Assembly (NCBI GenBank): GCA_002221725.1
Contig: NJFT01000015.1
Span: forward strand, 124,001 to 188,000
Length of the DNA stretch: 64,000 nt
Source: Scedosporium boydii
Lineage: Eukaryota; Ascomycota; Sordariomycetes; Microascales; Microascaceae
Direction of reading: 5' to 3'
This document shows positions 33,581 to 45,190 of this stretch, one piece after another. A program made the translations under genes and the position numbers. The stretch's first letter is position 1, and the number at the start of each line of letters is the position of its first letter. The notes beneath the pieces are model-generated. The model saw only the letters and a list, made by a program, of their open reading frames with translations, ran no database searches and was not told the origin of the DNA.

Positions 33581-34015
33581 ATGTCCACCCAATCCATCTA
33601 CCCCAGCCTCACCACCCGCCGCTCCACCCTCTCCCCCGCCTTCCGCCTCAAACTCGCCGAAATGGCCCTCCCGCTCTCCCCCCTCATGCAGGTCACGACG
33701 GGCGCCATCCACCCCAGCTTCCCGCGCCTCCTCGTCAACTACTGGCTGCTCACCGAATCCGACCTCGACGAGCTGGCCGCCTTCTACCACCAACGGAACG
33801 GCGGCGGCAGCAACGACGATTCCTGGAAGTGGAAGACGGAATATCCCCTCCCCATTCGGTGGGACGATAACGATGGTATTGAGACGAAGAGGAGGAGATT
33901 CGGGAGGTTTATTGGTCTGAGGGGTTGCGAGAGTCCGGGTCCTGGAGTGGAGGCTTGGTCGAGGGTTGAGATTCCTGATGATGAGGTTTTGAAGAAGATG
34001 AGGTGGTATTATTGA
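33581..34015 (+). CDS. Small conserved-looking hypothetical protein
   Basis: Single exon, 144 residues, starting in a strong context (ccaccATGtcc). No signal peptide or membrane span. A compact hydrophobic core (HPSFPRLLVNYWLLTESDLDEL, then AAFYHQ), a Gly/Asn linker and a basic segment (KRRRFGRFIGLRGCESP) are visible. The sequence looks structured rather than random, and the GC-rich coding bias matches neighbouring genes. I do not recognise the family. It is convergent with SEC66, 528 bp apart. Confidence 0.7.
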   Translation: MSTQSIYPSLTTRRSTLSPAFRLKLAEMALPLSPLMQVTTGAIHPSFPRLLVNYWLLTESDLDELAAFYHQRNGGGSNDDSWKWKTEYPLPIRWDDNDGIETKRRRFGRFIGLRGCESPGPGVEAWSRVEIPDDEVLKKMRWYY

Positions 34016-34543
34016 TGGCGATGAGAGAAGGTTATAATATTTGGTTTTTCCTGCAATGATGTTTGCAAATAATGATGGGTAGGAGCATATGAGGTTGGAG
34101 AGTCTTCAATAGGGAATGTACGCTAGATTTGGCGACAAAAGCAAGGGTTTGAGGCCACGATTCCAGTTCAGAAGCGAAATATAAGTCGAACTTTTCTTTT
34201 TTTTCTTCTTTCGGCATTCATTCACCCGTACTCAACTGATTTGTATAAAAAGGAAGAGGACCCATGGAAACTAACAGAAACGAAACCGAGAACCGGAACG
34301 CCCACATAATAATGACCATATATGCTTTGCCCCCATCGCCCACACGAGACAGAAAACAGTCGGCGATATAATTTACAAAAGCGGTGGTGCTGTGCTCTTG
34401 CCCATCGTCCAACCAAATCAATCCCTCTTCTATGATTCGGAACAGAGAAGCACGCTGAGCATCGAGGACACGAAGAGAAGCGGCTGTGAAGTGCGTCGTG
34501 AAGTAATGTAAATTTGAGATGAAGTACAGAGCAGGTAGCGCGT
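34016..34543. other. Convergent 3' flank
   Basis: 528 bp between the stop of the small protein gene (+) and the stop of SEC66 (-). It probably holds both 3' UTRs; no gene or repeat is seen. Confidence 0.4.
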
Positions 34544-35529
34544 TTATTTCCTGCCCTTCTTCTTCTTAGAAGGCGTTCCCGTAGCCGGGGTTGAGGTCCC
34601 AGTAGGGGCTTTCGCGGGTGTCGCGGCGGGGGTAGCAGCCGGGGTTGTGGAAGCGGCTGGGGCCTTCGCGGGCGTGGCAGCCGGAGTAGCGGAGGGGGTG
34701 CCCGGATCGACGAGGACGGCAGAATCTTCGCTAGAGGGCTTGCCGGTGGAGGACTTTTCCGCTTCCTCGTCGTTCAAGAGCTCGGTCTCAAGGGTGGCCC
34801 GACGCTTCTCCCACCATTCCTTCTCGCTGGCAACCTTGCCCTGGATCTCCTCGAGACGCTTCCGGAACTGGACATTGACGGCGATTTCGTTGGCGGACTG
34901 GAAGATGAACTGGCCCCAGTTGGGGGCGAGACCATTGGCCTAGAGAAAACACACACACACAAAATTAGCATCACGCCAGTCGCGGAATTGGCCCCAAGGG
35001 GTTTATTTTGTTTTCGCGGCTAGACTATACCTCCATGACAACGTCGCGGAGCTCGTTCTCCATCTCCTTCTCGGCGCGCTGGAATCGTTGCCACAAGTCG
35101 TCGCCTACGCTTCCCTTCTGAAGCAGAGACGTAATAGCTTGCTTGGCGGTGCGGATCTGCACAAGGCGGTTGATGTCTTCGACGGCGCGGCGGAGGAGGG
35201 CTGCCTTTAGGACGTTATCGGGGATCTTCTTCTCGGATTTCTCGTCGCCGTTTTCGGGTTCCATGTGGAGGAGGGAGAGGTAGATGTTTCGTTGAAGGTG
35301 TGGGCCAAACCATGGCTCCAGGTTCGCGGCTTGAGCTATCGATGGTAGCAAAACATTAGTGTCACCAGGTTCTAAATCACGGCTACAAACGAGAAGATGT
35401 TTAGAGATGTAACTCACTGGCCTTGCGCTTCCGGTATATGCTGGAAAAGGTCATTAGGGAGCCACTGAGGACGATGAGGTAGGCAAAGGGGAGGACCAGG
35501 CCCACCCAGTCTATTTCTATGCCAAGCAT
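34544..35529 (-). CDS. SEC66: Sec66/Sec71-like ER translocation subunit
   Basis: Component of the Sec62/63 post-translational translocation complex in the ER membrane. Exons 35418-35529, 35031-35335 and 34544-34939 (GT-AG introns 82 and 91 bp) encode 270 residues. The N-terminus has one membrane anchor (VGLVLPFAYLIVLSGSLMTF) followed by IYRKRKA. The cytosolic part shows the family signature (LEPWFGPHLQRNIYLSLLHM, LLRRAVEDINRLVQIRTAK, NWGQFIFQSANEIAVN). The ~70-residue C-terminal tail is a Pro/Ala/Thr low-complexity repeat of ATPA- and AKAP-type units and ends in a Lys cluster (SKKKKGRK). The start gives the TM immediately and is the only reasonable one. Confidence 0.93.
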
Positions 35530-37400
35530 TTTCGCGACGAATGTGAGATCTTGATGAATTCGAATTAAATGAAAATGGGTGACGAGAATGGAAAAGAGGC
35601 AAGGAGGAGAGAATGAATGACAGCTGCTCAAGTGGCAGCGAAAGGGTTGAGATGAATGTTCTCTTTAGGTTTTGAGGGTGGTTGTTGGAGTATTACATCA
35701 GAAACCAAAGTCGCGGCCAGCTGTTCTCTTTGGACCTGGACGAATTAATTTGGTTTTGGACTCGGCTGGCTTTAACAGGTGGACGGCAAATTCCGATCAA
35801 CAGGGGTAGCATTGACTTGAGCTGTTCTTCCGATGTTTTAGCGGAGATTCACAAGATATTTTGTGACAATGAACAAACAGCTGGATTTTGGCTTGACATT
35901 GGAATGCCACCACGGGACCGATGCTGACTAGTGCGACTCCGATTCCGGCAGTGGATTCTCTTTGGGGAGTTGTCGGGGTGGTGATTGGCCAATGGCGCCA
36001 TCCTTTCGGCGCCGAAAATCTCGGGGACAGTGATTTCTATTTTCTAAACTTGACCAGAACCACCGATGCTAGCCTGGTGAGCCTCGTCTTTGCAGGGGAA
36101 GTTGAACAAGATGGTCATGCCGAGGTACGAAGTATCTCGAGAGCTTTTATGAGTATGTCGACTTCAGGGTGGTTGGCATCCGACAATTAATAGTGCAGTC
36201 GCGGAGCCCGATCAGAGATACCGGAAATATGCAGGTTAGATCAAACACCAAGGCTTCGTCTGCTTGAAGAAACATGGCATTGGACAGGGGAGAATGAATG
36301 CCTCGACGACCTTGATTTGCAGAAACGAACCAAAGAGGTGATGTGAGGTCTAATATGCAGCCGTTGTAGTGTGCATCTACACAATAGGAGCGTTCTTCTC
36401 TGCACTTAGCAAGAAAATTTTTCTGCTCTACCAGCACCAACACATGAACTTGGCGACCAGATTGGCGGTGGGTCATACATCCTCCAACGCCGCAGCCCGC
36501 CGCCGGGCTGGCCAGCAACGTCGTGGAGCATCGTATTACTTGCTTCGTACTTCATTGTTTGTACGAAGCGAAGCCCGCTACGTCCACTGGATCTCTCCGG
36601 TTGCGAGGTGGGCGGCTGTTTGCAGCGTGTTAGTGAGGCAATTTGCACCGCCGGTCGTACTTATATGAACAGATCCCAGGACAATATCAGCCGTATCTGG
36701 ATACAGATGATACGGTCAGAGAGCATGGATTTTTGTTGAGAGCAGACGAGCAAGCTCCTACCGACGGAATAATACTGTGGCACCCACCAATTGACCTGTG
36801 CACATTATGACGGAGATGGGTTAGTGGGGACACCGTCCATGAACAGGGGGTTCGCATACTGTGTTACTTCAAAGTTGCCTGGAATTGATGGTGCCAGTTC
36901 TGAAGAGGAGTCACAGATCCAGGGACGGCCTGCGGTGCGGTACCTGAAGGACCAGGCGACTTGCACCAGCAGCTTGCAGATAATCGCATGCGGCACTCTG
37001 CGCTGTGCTGCTGGCAGGTAGAATTTTACGGGCATGCAGCTAGTGTCTTCAGGGCACATTTACCCAGTAGCTCCGTCTAGCTCCGTCAAATCGTAGCTGG
37101 CTGGCTGAATTAGACACAGTGCTTATCTTATCGGCGCCGTCTCCCACTGGCTCGTTAATTTTTTTTTTTTTTTCTTCTCCGACATCCACATCCCACCTCA
37201 AAGAGTCATATCCCATTATCCCATATCCCGCCCATCCTCCCACCGCCCTCGGTCGTCACAACCTTCTCTTCCCCAGACCCTCCCTCTCCCGCGCCGTACT
37301 GTCTAGGAAGTTTCAATTGGGACCGACAGACGCTAGATAACCTTCTTCTGCTCCTTCCATCTACATCTGTCCGCTACTTCCTTCACAGTACGTCGTCGCC
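35530..37400. other. Gene-free divergent region between SEC66 and CPS
   Basis: 1.87 kb between divergent starts. Frames are short (at most 123 codons) and unrecognisable. A perfect 9-bp inverted repeat (GCTTCGTAC, 10-base loop, GTACGAAGC) lies at 36542-36569, and a T run at 37159-37173. The C/T-rich stretch at 37180-37400 is presumably the CPS promoter and leader. Confidence 0.55.
36542..36569. repeat. Short inverted repeat (GCTTCGTAC/GTACGAAGC)
   Basis: Perfect 9-base arms around a 10-base spacer. It is intergenic. The arm contains the same TTCGTAC core seen in other intergenic stretches of the window. It could be a hairpin or a relic of a tiny inverted-repeat element; no target-site duplication was identified. 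Confidence 0.7.
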
Positions 37401-40400
37401 ATGTCTGGCAGGCTCGCCGGTCGAGCTCCGGCTCTGCTCCGACAAGGCCGACGGATAATACCTTCTCCTACTCCCATTGCTGCTCGCAGCCTTACGTCTA
37501 ATGTTTTCAACTCCTCTCCTCTCCTCCGACTCCAGAATGGCCGCTCTACCCTCTCTCAGAAGCGCCTCTTTACCTCGACTCGATTGCGAGCGTCCACTGC
37601 TGCCGATACGCAGTCCCCGCCAAACTCCAAGGCCTACCTCGCTAGCGGCGCCGTCAAGCCCTTGGCCCAGGTTAACGTGAAGAAAGTCCTTGTCGTAGGA
37701 AGCGGTGGTCTTTCCATTGGCCAAGCTGGAGAGTTCGATTATTCCGGTTCGATCCCCCAATCGCTTTTTCCCCTGCTTCTCTGCTGGACGGCCGATTGGT
37801 CTCAAGCGTCACGCGAGCACATCCTGGCAGCATCCAAGCTAACCTCCTGGCTTCGCCCTGTGAATAGGATCTCAGGCTCTCAAAGCTCTGAAGGAAGCAG
37901 GCGTTGCCTCGGTACTTATCAACCCTAATATTGCTACTATCCAGACGAATCACACCCTCGCCGATGAGGTGTACTACCTACCGGTTACCCCCGAATACGT
38001 GTCCTACGTCATTGAGAGGGAAAAGCCCGATGGTATCTTCCTGTCTTTCGGTGGTCAGACTGCCCTGAACCTCGGTGTTCAGATGCAGCGCCAGGGTCTC
38101 TTTGAGAAGTACGGCGTCAAGGTTCTCGGAACCAGTGTCCGAACCCTTGAACTCAGTGAGGATCGTGATCTCTTCGCCAAGGCTCTCGAGGAGATCAACA
38201 TCCCCATTGCGAAGTCTATCGCCGTCGGAACCGTTGATGAGGCTATTGATGCTGCCCGAAAGGTTGGCTACCCCATTATCGTTCGTGCCGCTTATGCTCT
38301 TGGAGGTCTCGGATCCGGTTTCGCGAACAACGAGGAGGAGCTCCGCAACATGGCCGCCCGCTCCCTCACTCTCTCGCCTCAAATTCTGGTGGAGAAGTCC
38401 CTCAAGGGCTGGAAGGAGGTTGAGTACGAGGTTGTTCGCGACGCCAACAACAACTGTATCACCGTCTGCAACATGGAGAACTTCGACCCTCTCGGTATCC
38501 ACACTGGTGACTCCATTGTTGTGGCGCCCAGCCAGACTCTAAGCGACGAGGAGTACCACATGCTCCGAAGTGCCGCTATCAAGATTGTCAGGCATCTCGG
38601 TGTTGTTGGAGAGTGCAATGTGCAATATGCTCTTCAGCCTGATGGTCTCGACTACAGAGTTATTGAGGTTAACGCTCGTCTGTCTCGCTCTTCTGCTTTG
38701 GCGTCTAAGGCTACCGGATACCCTCTTGCGTACACGGCTGCGAAGATCGGCCTGGGTCATACCCTCCCAGAGCTCCCCAATGCTGTTACTAAGACGACTA
38801 CTGCCAACTTCGAACCTTCTCTCGATTACATCGTCACCAAGATTCCCCGATGGGATCTTTCCAAGTTCCAACATGTCAAGCGAGATATCGGTAGCGCTAT
38901 GAAGTCAGTCGGTGAGGTTATGGCTATTGGCCGTACCTTTGAGGAGTCTTTCCAGAAGGCTATCCGCCAGGTTGATCCCAAGTTCCTCGGTTTCCAGGGT
39001 GACAAGTTCGAGGATCTCGATGCTGAGCTCCAGAACCCTACCGATCGAAGGTGGCTTGCCGTCGGTCAGGCCATGCTCCACGAGAACTACTCGGTCGACA
39101 GGGTACATGCACTTACCAAGATCGACAAGTGGTTCCTGCATAAACTCCAGAACATCGTGAACTGCACCCGGGAGCTTCAGCAGGCCGGCAGCCTCGAAGC
39201 GGTCACGGAGGATCAAATGTTGTCCGCCAAGAAGATGGGCTTCTCCGACAAGCAGATTGCCTTGGCCGTCAACAGCACCGAAGACGAAGTCAGGGCATGC
39301 CGATTGAGCATGGGTATTCGCCCATGGGTCAAGAAGATTGACACCCTGGCAGCCGAGTTCCCCGCGGATACTAACTACCTGTACACTACCTACAATGCTT
39401 CCACCCACGACGTCGAGTTCGAGGACAAGGGTACCGTCATTCTGGGCAGCGGTGTCTACCGTATTGGTAGCTCCGTCGAGTTTGATTGGTGTGCCGTCAG
39501 CGCTACCCAGGCGCTTAGGCAGATGGGCCAAAAGACTGTCATGATCAACTATAACCCCGAAACTTACTCAACCGACTTCGACACCGCCGACAGGCTCTAC
39601 TTCGAGGAGCTTAGCTACGAGCGAGTCATGGACATCTACGAGCTTGAGAACGCTTCCGGCGTCGTTGTCTCCGTTGGCGGACAGCTTCCTCAGAACATCG
39701 CTCTTCGACTTCAGGAGACTGGAAAGGCCAACGTTCTCGGTACTGACCCCAAGGATATTGACAAGGCTGAAGATCGTCAGAAGTTCTCTGAGATTCTCGA
39801 TAGCATCGGCGTTGACCAGCCTGCGTGGAAGGAGCTTACCTCCGTCGAGGCTGCTGAGGCCTTTGCCGACGAGGTTGGCTACCCTGTTCTCGTCCGTCCC
39901 AGTTACGTCCTCTCTGGTGCCGCCATGACGGTCATCCGCAGCAAGGAAGATCTCAAGGTCAAGCTCGAAGCCGCTGCCGACGTTTCCCCCGATCACCCAG
40001 TTGTCATTACCAAATTTATTGAGGATGCCCAGGAAATTGATGTCGATGCCGTCGCTTCCAAGGGCAAGCTTGTTATTCACGCTGTTTCCGAGCATGTCGA
40101 GCAGGCTGGTGTCCACTCTGGTGACGCTACCCTCGTCCTGCCTCCTTCCAAGCTTGACGAGAAGACCATGGACCGAGTCAAGGTTATTGCTGAGAAGGTG
40201 GCCAAGGCATGGAACATTACCGGACCCTTCAATATGCAGATCATCAAGGCCGACGATCCTAACGGTGGAGAGGCCGCGCTCAAGGTTATTGAATGCAATC
40301 TCCGTGCTTCTCGATCCTTCCCCTTCGTTAGCAAGGTTCTCGGTGTCAACTTCATCGATGTCGCCACCAAGGCGCTCGTCGGCCAGGAGATTCCCAATTA

Positions 40401-41101
40401 CGACAATCTCATGAAGGTCAAGCGCGACTACTTGGCGACCAAGGTTCCCCAATTCTCCTGGACTCGTCTTGCTGGTGCTGACCCCTTCTTGGGCGTCGAA
40501 ATGGCCAGCACAGGTGAGATTGCTTGCTTCGGAAAGGACCTCGCCGAGGCCTACTGGGCGTCTCTCCAGTCGACTATGAACTTCAGGGTACCCCAACCCG
40601 GCGAGGGTCTCCTCTTCGGCGGTGAGCTTGCGAAGAACTGGCTCACGACCGTCGTCGACTACCTCGCGCCCCTCGGATTCAAGTTCTACGCCGCCGACCA
40701 CACGGTCAAGGAGTTCCTCGAGTCTTCGGCGAAGAGCAAGATTGATGTTCAAGTTATCGAGTTCCCCACGGAGGACAAGCGAGCCCTCCGTGAGGTGTTC
40801 GAGAAGTATGATATCCGCGGTGTCTTCAACCTAGCGCAGGCTCGCGGTAAGACTGTTACGGATGTTGACTACGTCATGCGCCGAAACGCTGTTGACTTCG
40901 GCGTCCCTCTGTTCATGGAGCCTAACGTAAGTAGACCTTTAAAGGCCTCTGCCACTACATGTTGACTTTAGTTGCTAACATTTACCACCGCAGACTGCTA
41001 TGCTATTCGCGCAGTGCATGAGCGAGAAGCTTCCTCGAAATGAGGGTATTCCAAGCGAGGTCCGTCGGTGGTCGGAGTTCATTGGCGGCAAGCCCCTGTA
41101 A
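37401..41101 (+). CDS. CPA2: Carbamoyl-phosphate synthase, arginine-specific, large subunit (mitochondrial)
   Basis: Makes carbamoyl phosphate from glutamine-derived ammonia, bicarbonate and two ATP for arginine biosynthesis, with a separate small glutaminase subunit. Exons 37401-37746, 37868-40926 and 40994-41101 encode 1170 residues. The first ~60 residues are an Arg/Ser-rich presequence ([16 protein letters not shown]), placing it in mitochondria as in Neurospora arg-3. Then come [22 protein letters not shown], the first ATP-grasp half ([40 protein letters not shown]), the oligomerisation linker, the second half ([53 protein letters not shown]) and a C-terminal MGS-like regulatory domain. 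No fused aspartate transcarbamylase or glutaminase is present, which separates it from the pyrimidine-specific enzyme. A perfect Gcn4/CPC1 site (TGASTCA) was not found in the last 300 bases upstream. Confidence 0.96.
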
Positions 41102-41844
41102 ATTGATTTCTCGGGAAGAGAATATAAAAGTAAATGAGGTCGGATGGGTGGGTTTAAAAGGAAGGAGAATACCATATAAGCCATTTGCTTTTTGCCGTTT
41201 CTAGTGATTTTTTTAAGGATATGCGTTTCCATCTTGGCTTTTGCTTTCTTTCTCTTTTCTTCTTACGCGTAGATCACTCTTCTTTTCATGTTGGTGGTTT
41301 TTACGGGTTTGTGTTTATATCATTCATGTTGTTCATGTTGCTCTGGGTCGGTGATCTGCAAAACGGGATGGCGTGTAGGTAAAGCAAAAATGGAAACAGA
41401 AAAAAGGTAGATACCGAGATGAAGGAGAGATTCCGATTCACTTATAAGTGCTCTGTGTATGGAAGCGTTCTACGCGATTCTGATGGTCGAATCGAGTCGA
41501 CTGACGCAGCGCAACTAAACCTGGAAGCCAGTTGCGCTGGGAGAGCTGTTCATCACAATTCTCCTCTCTAACTGATGTCTCACTCTCACTTCAGCCATCT
41601 CAATCATAGTCTTGATAATTTTCATGTTTAGCAAACCGGTCCTCTGACTCCGTTAAACCTTATGAAGCCTCCTGTGATGCGAAGAACAGCCACCGCACAT
41701 ACGAAACTCAGCCTGGCAACATTCATCCCGGCTCTGCTCGCACCAGATCTCCCAATAAAAAGTTACTTCGGCCAAGGGGGTTCGTTCGACCTCTCATCTT
41801 TCTGCCATCTACGCCAGAGTCCTTGGACAAAAGCCCTAATTTAT
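41102..41844. other. Convergent 3' region of CPS and NPL4
   Basis: 743 bp between convergent stops. T-rich 3' UTR-like sequence lies at 41210-41350, and a short inverted segment of about 41500-41540 (cagcgcaact/agttgcgctg) can form a hairpin. No gene is seen. Confidence 0.5.
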
Positions 41845-44161
41845 TTATTCTATAACGACCACGTCCTCATCCTCCGTGCTCCCGCGACTCGAACGAGTCT
41901 TCTTCCCAGAGGACTTGTCGTCGTTCAGCCTAACGGCAGACAAACGTTTAGCAAGCGGCGCTTCGACGGTTGGCTCTTTTTTGGGCAGCTGACGGCCCTC
42001 GACTGCGCGCGGCTCCTCCCCGCGGCGTCTTTTGGTCACTGAGGCTCCACTCGGAGATGTGTTGTCTTCGGGCCCCCGTGAGCGCTTGGAACGTGGGGTT
42101 GGAGAGGGCTCACCAGTCGATTGCAAGATGGCCTTGAGGGTCTGCCAGCCCTCGGTGGACTGCAATTGATATGAATCGGCGAGGTCGTGCTGGGACGCGA
42201 CTCTGCATAGGAGTGCTTCCTCGTCCTGTCACGTAGAGATAAGGAAGTAGAACGATCATGGTTAGCGAACTAGCTCCTAATGAGGAACAAAAGGTTTTGG
42301 TTTCGAAGCCCTTACCTTTGACAGAACACCCATTTGATGGAGGAAGCATAGGAGGTGAAAGTTGGAAATGGAAGAAAGGTCCTTGCCACTAGATCGCCTC
42401 AGCATTTTTGTGACGGCCGAGTGTTCCTGGCTCTCGCCCACGTATCCGCGATTCTCGATTGGGAACCCAGGTTCCGTGAACACGGGGTTCGGCTCATCAG
42501 GGAAACCGTGAGTCAGAGTGACGAAAAGGTATTCGACAGGGAACGCTGGCTTCGCGTTCTCTTGTACGTTGGCGCCGTATTCGTTCATCTTTCGGTAAAA
42601 TACATCCGGAATATACCTAGTCCGCGCGACGGTGGGATCCTCCTCCTCCTCTTGGACAAGCATGACGCCCGGGTCAGCCGACGGCTCGATGATGTCTGCC
42701 CTGACCATCTCTACGGCAGAGTTCGACATTTGATAAGCCGAAACGTCGATCTCGCCGCGCTCGTTGCCGGAGATGACGCATGTTACGAACGGAGACCCGA
42801 ATCGGCCGCTGTGGCTCCATTTCGTCGTCTTCGGATGTTGGGCCTGAAGACGGGAGGAGAAGCAGATTTCAAGGGATGATAGGAAGTAAGAGTCGATATG
42901 TCTCTTACATATAACAGACCCGTCCTTGTTGCCGGCGTCGAGAAGATCTGTCCAGATCACGCCCACTCGTTCTAGCCCGCACAACTTTGCGACCTCGTCG
43001 ATCTCCTTCTCATTCTCCCACGCCTCTAACGTCAAGCCGTCACTCTCATCGAGTTGAGGGGGTTCATATATCGCTTCTACTACCGCCTTGATTCCGAGGG
43101 GTACCTTGGTATATTCGGCGTACCGACCGTATAAGAAACCAAGCCTCTGGCTGCCGGATTTTCTCCAGGCATTGATGAAAGAGTCGACAATTTCTGGACT
43201 CGAGAATTCGACGTGGTCTACCATTCGGAAGGGCTGGGGTTGTAGCGTAATGGCGCTAGGCTGACATTTGCTGCAAATGCCTTCGGGCCACTGGGGGTGT
43301 CCGGAAGGACAGTCTGGCTTGACACGGTAGAAAGGTTCGGAAAGGGGAGGAATGAAAGAGCTCCCGTGCTCGGGCTTGTTCGTCGCCGAATTAATCTTCT
43401 TCAGGTACGCGTGAAATGACAAATATTTGATGCCGTTGTCGGCAAGGTAGTTGGGATTAAATGGGTCGAGGGGCATGCAGTAGTCGCACATTCCCTTGGG
43501 GCCATGTCGGCACATGGCATTGCGCTGCCTTGGGATCTTGCCATCCTTCTTGTCTAATAGATCGTCTAGTGGCGACTGCTTGACAGTGTCCCAAGGGCGA
43601 GGGCCCTCTGCTACTGTAACGATATCAGGGTTCGGAAGCGGGACCTCTTCGCTGGGCAGGATCGGTTTACCGTTCAACCTGTATGATGTGGTAGCAGTGG
43701 TCGAGTCACCGTTTTGGTCTGCGACAGCAGACGCAGCTCGGTGTTTGTATGTTATGAAGATGAGGTCGCCATGTCTAGTATGCGTCAGTGGACACACACT
43801 CTCTTCGCCACGAACAGCATGGCCATGGGCAGGGGCGCGGCGGGAAGGAGCATATTAACATACTTCAAGCCCACCTGTCCAATCTTGAAATTGGCAATAT
43901 CCTTCAAGTACTTGACGTCGCCGCCAGTCGGTGCGTTGGAGAGGGTAAGGGTTCGCGGATCGACAGTATCGGGTAGCTGAGGGAGGATCTGGCAGCTCAA
44001 AGTTAGTAGGGGAAGAGGGATCTTGTGAGCTTCATGTTCGACTCGACTGGAGGGGGGAAGCGGCGGGTTGGACGTACTTCTCGACCGAGATCTCCAAAGG
44101 TGTCCGTCTTCTCCAGGGACACCCTGATCATGCCATCAGGCCCTCGTACTCGAAGAAGCAT
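41845..44161 (-). CDS. NPL4: Npl4, Cdc48/p97 ubiquitin-substrate adaptor
   Basis: Npl4 with Ufd1 recruits Cdc48 to polyubiquitinated proteins for ER-associated and nuclear degradation. Exons 44078-44161, 43864-43988, 42316-43774 and 41845-42225 encode 682 residues. The N-terminal ubiquitin-like domain ([15 protein letters not shown] to [11 protein letters not shown]) is split by introns 1 and 2. Two zinc-binding clusters follow ([19 protein letters not shown] and [18 protein letters not shown]). The MPN-like core starts [12 protein letters not shown] and includes [10 protein letters not shown]. The C-terminal ~125 residues (exon 4) are charged with basic KRSRG/KRRRGEE stretches and an acidic end (DEDVVVIE). 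There is no terminal NZF finger, as expected in fungi. The start is Met at 44161; upstream in-frame Met (44251) adds unrelated residues. Confidence 0.94.
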
Positions 44162-45190
44162 GTTGAGCGCGGGCGGCTGGCGAGTGAAGCTTGTTTCAAA
44201 CGACAGAAGGAGTGGTTGTTTGAGGATGAGTTTTGGGCGTGTAGTGGACAATCTATGGTGGGGTTTCTTCAGGTCCAGTCCAAAGAAGCTGGTTGCAATG
44301 GACTAATTAACATGCAGATGGCAGATGCATTGGGCAAGGTTTATGGCACTTCAATGAACCAGGGAGCCAGGGTTGAGGTGATGTTAAGGGAAGGGGCAGG
44401 ATCGCCACATTATAAAAGGAGCTTTGAGCCGTGACAAAATAAAAGAGGATTCTAGCTACGTAGTCAACTTTGCTCTAAGTTCAATGTTGCCTTCGGCGTT
44501 GATGACAATGATCGAAAGTGGTGGAAGTGGATTGATCAAATTGCTTTGCTTTAGAGCTTGGGAAGGGTACCTCTCGAAGTATGCAGGTTACTGAGACATT
44601 TCATGTCACTGGATGGTACTTGACCTTGACAGTCTGTCCATTCAATTGTTGTCCAGGCTGCTACAGCGAAGCGTCATCGAAGTCAAGTTTAGTTGTTGCC
44701 CGCTGAGATTAGTCATTCCTTCGCTTTAGCATCAAAATCAGTGTAACTCGGTCTCCAGCTTGAACTGAAACCGAAACTACTCTGATATGAAGGCGACTGG
44801 TAATGTAAAATAGCAACCCTCGAAATAGGACCTCCCCCTTATCTTTTTATAATCCACATTCGATGCCTGGAGCAGCCAGAGAATCCAAGCCCATGTACTA
44901 TTATTATTGAGGTATTGGCTATGGCGCCACCACATCAATGTGCAAGCAACACAAGCTTTGTCAAACCGTCCCAAGATGAGTGATGCGTCCACCCCCTGGC
45001 AACTTGGGATTTCTATACGGGATTTTCATCTAAAGAGTAGATGGCGTCTTTTTTACCCTATTCACTTTTTAAGACTGCCATCAATACGATCAATATATGA
45101 GCGCCCCTATGTTTCGTATGATCCGTGACGCCACCGCTATCTCCCAATGCCTAGCACGTAGCTTCCGCACACCACAACCATGCCCCATCA
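44162..45190. other. Intergenic, NPL4 promoter and PheRS 3' flank
   Basis: About 1.0 kb between two minus-strand genes. It is A/T-rich in parts (44430-44470 and 44860-44920) and holds no recognisable gene, repeat or RNA. Confidence 0.5.

Noticed and set aside
37735..37760. GGTTCGATCCCCC string resembling a tRNA T-arm
   Set aside because: It lies at the first exon-intron border of CPS; no matching A-box, acceptor stem or anticodon arm was found around it.
39568..40752. 394-codon antisense frame opposite the CPS gene
   Set aside because: It lies entirely opposite conserved CPS coding sequence, reads as Leu/Asp/Glu/Val-rich sequence without domains, and arises from the codon bias of the sense strand.
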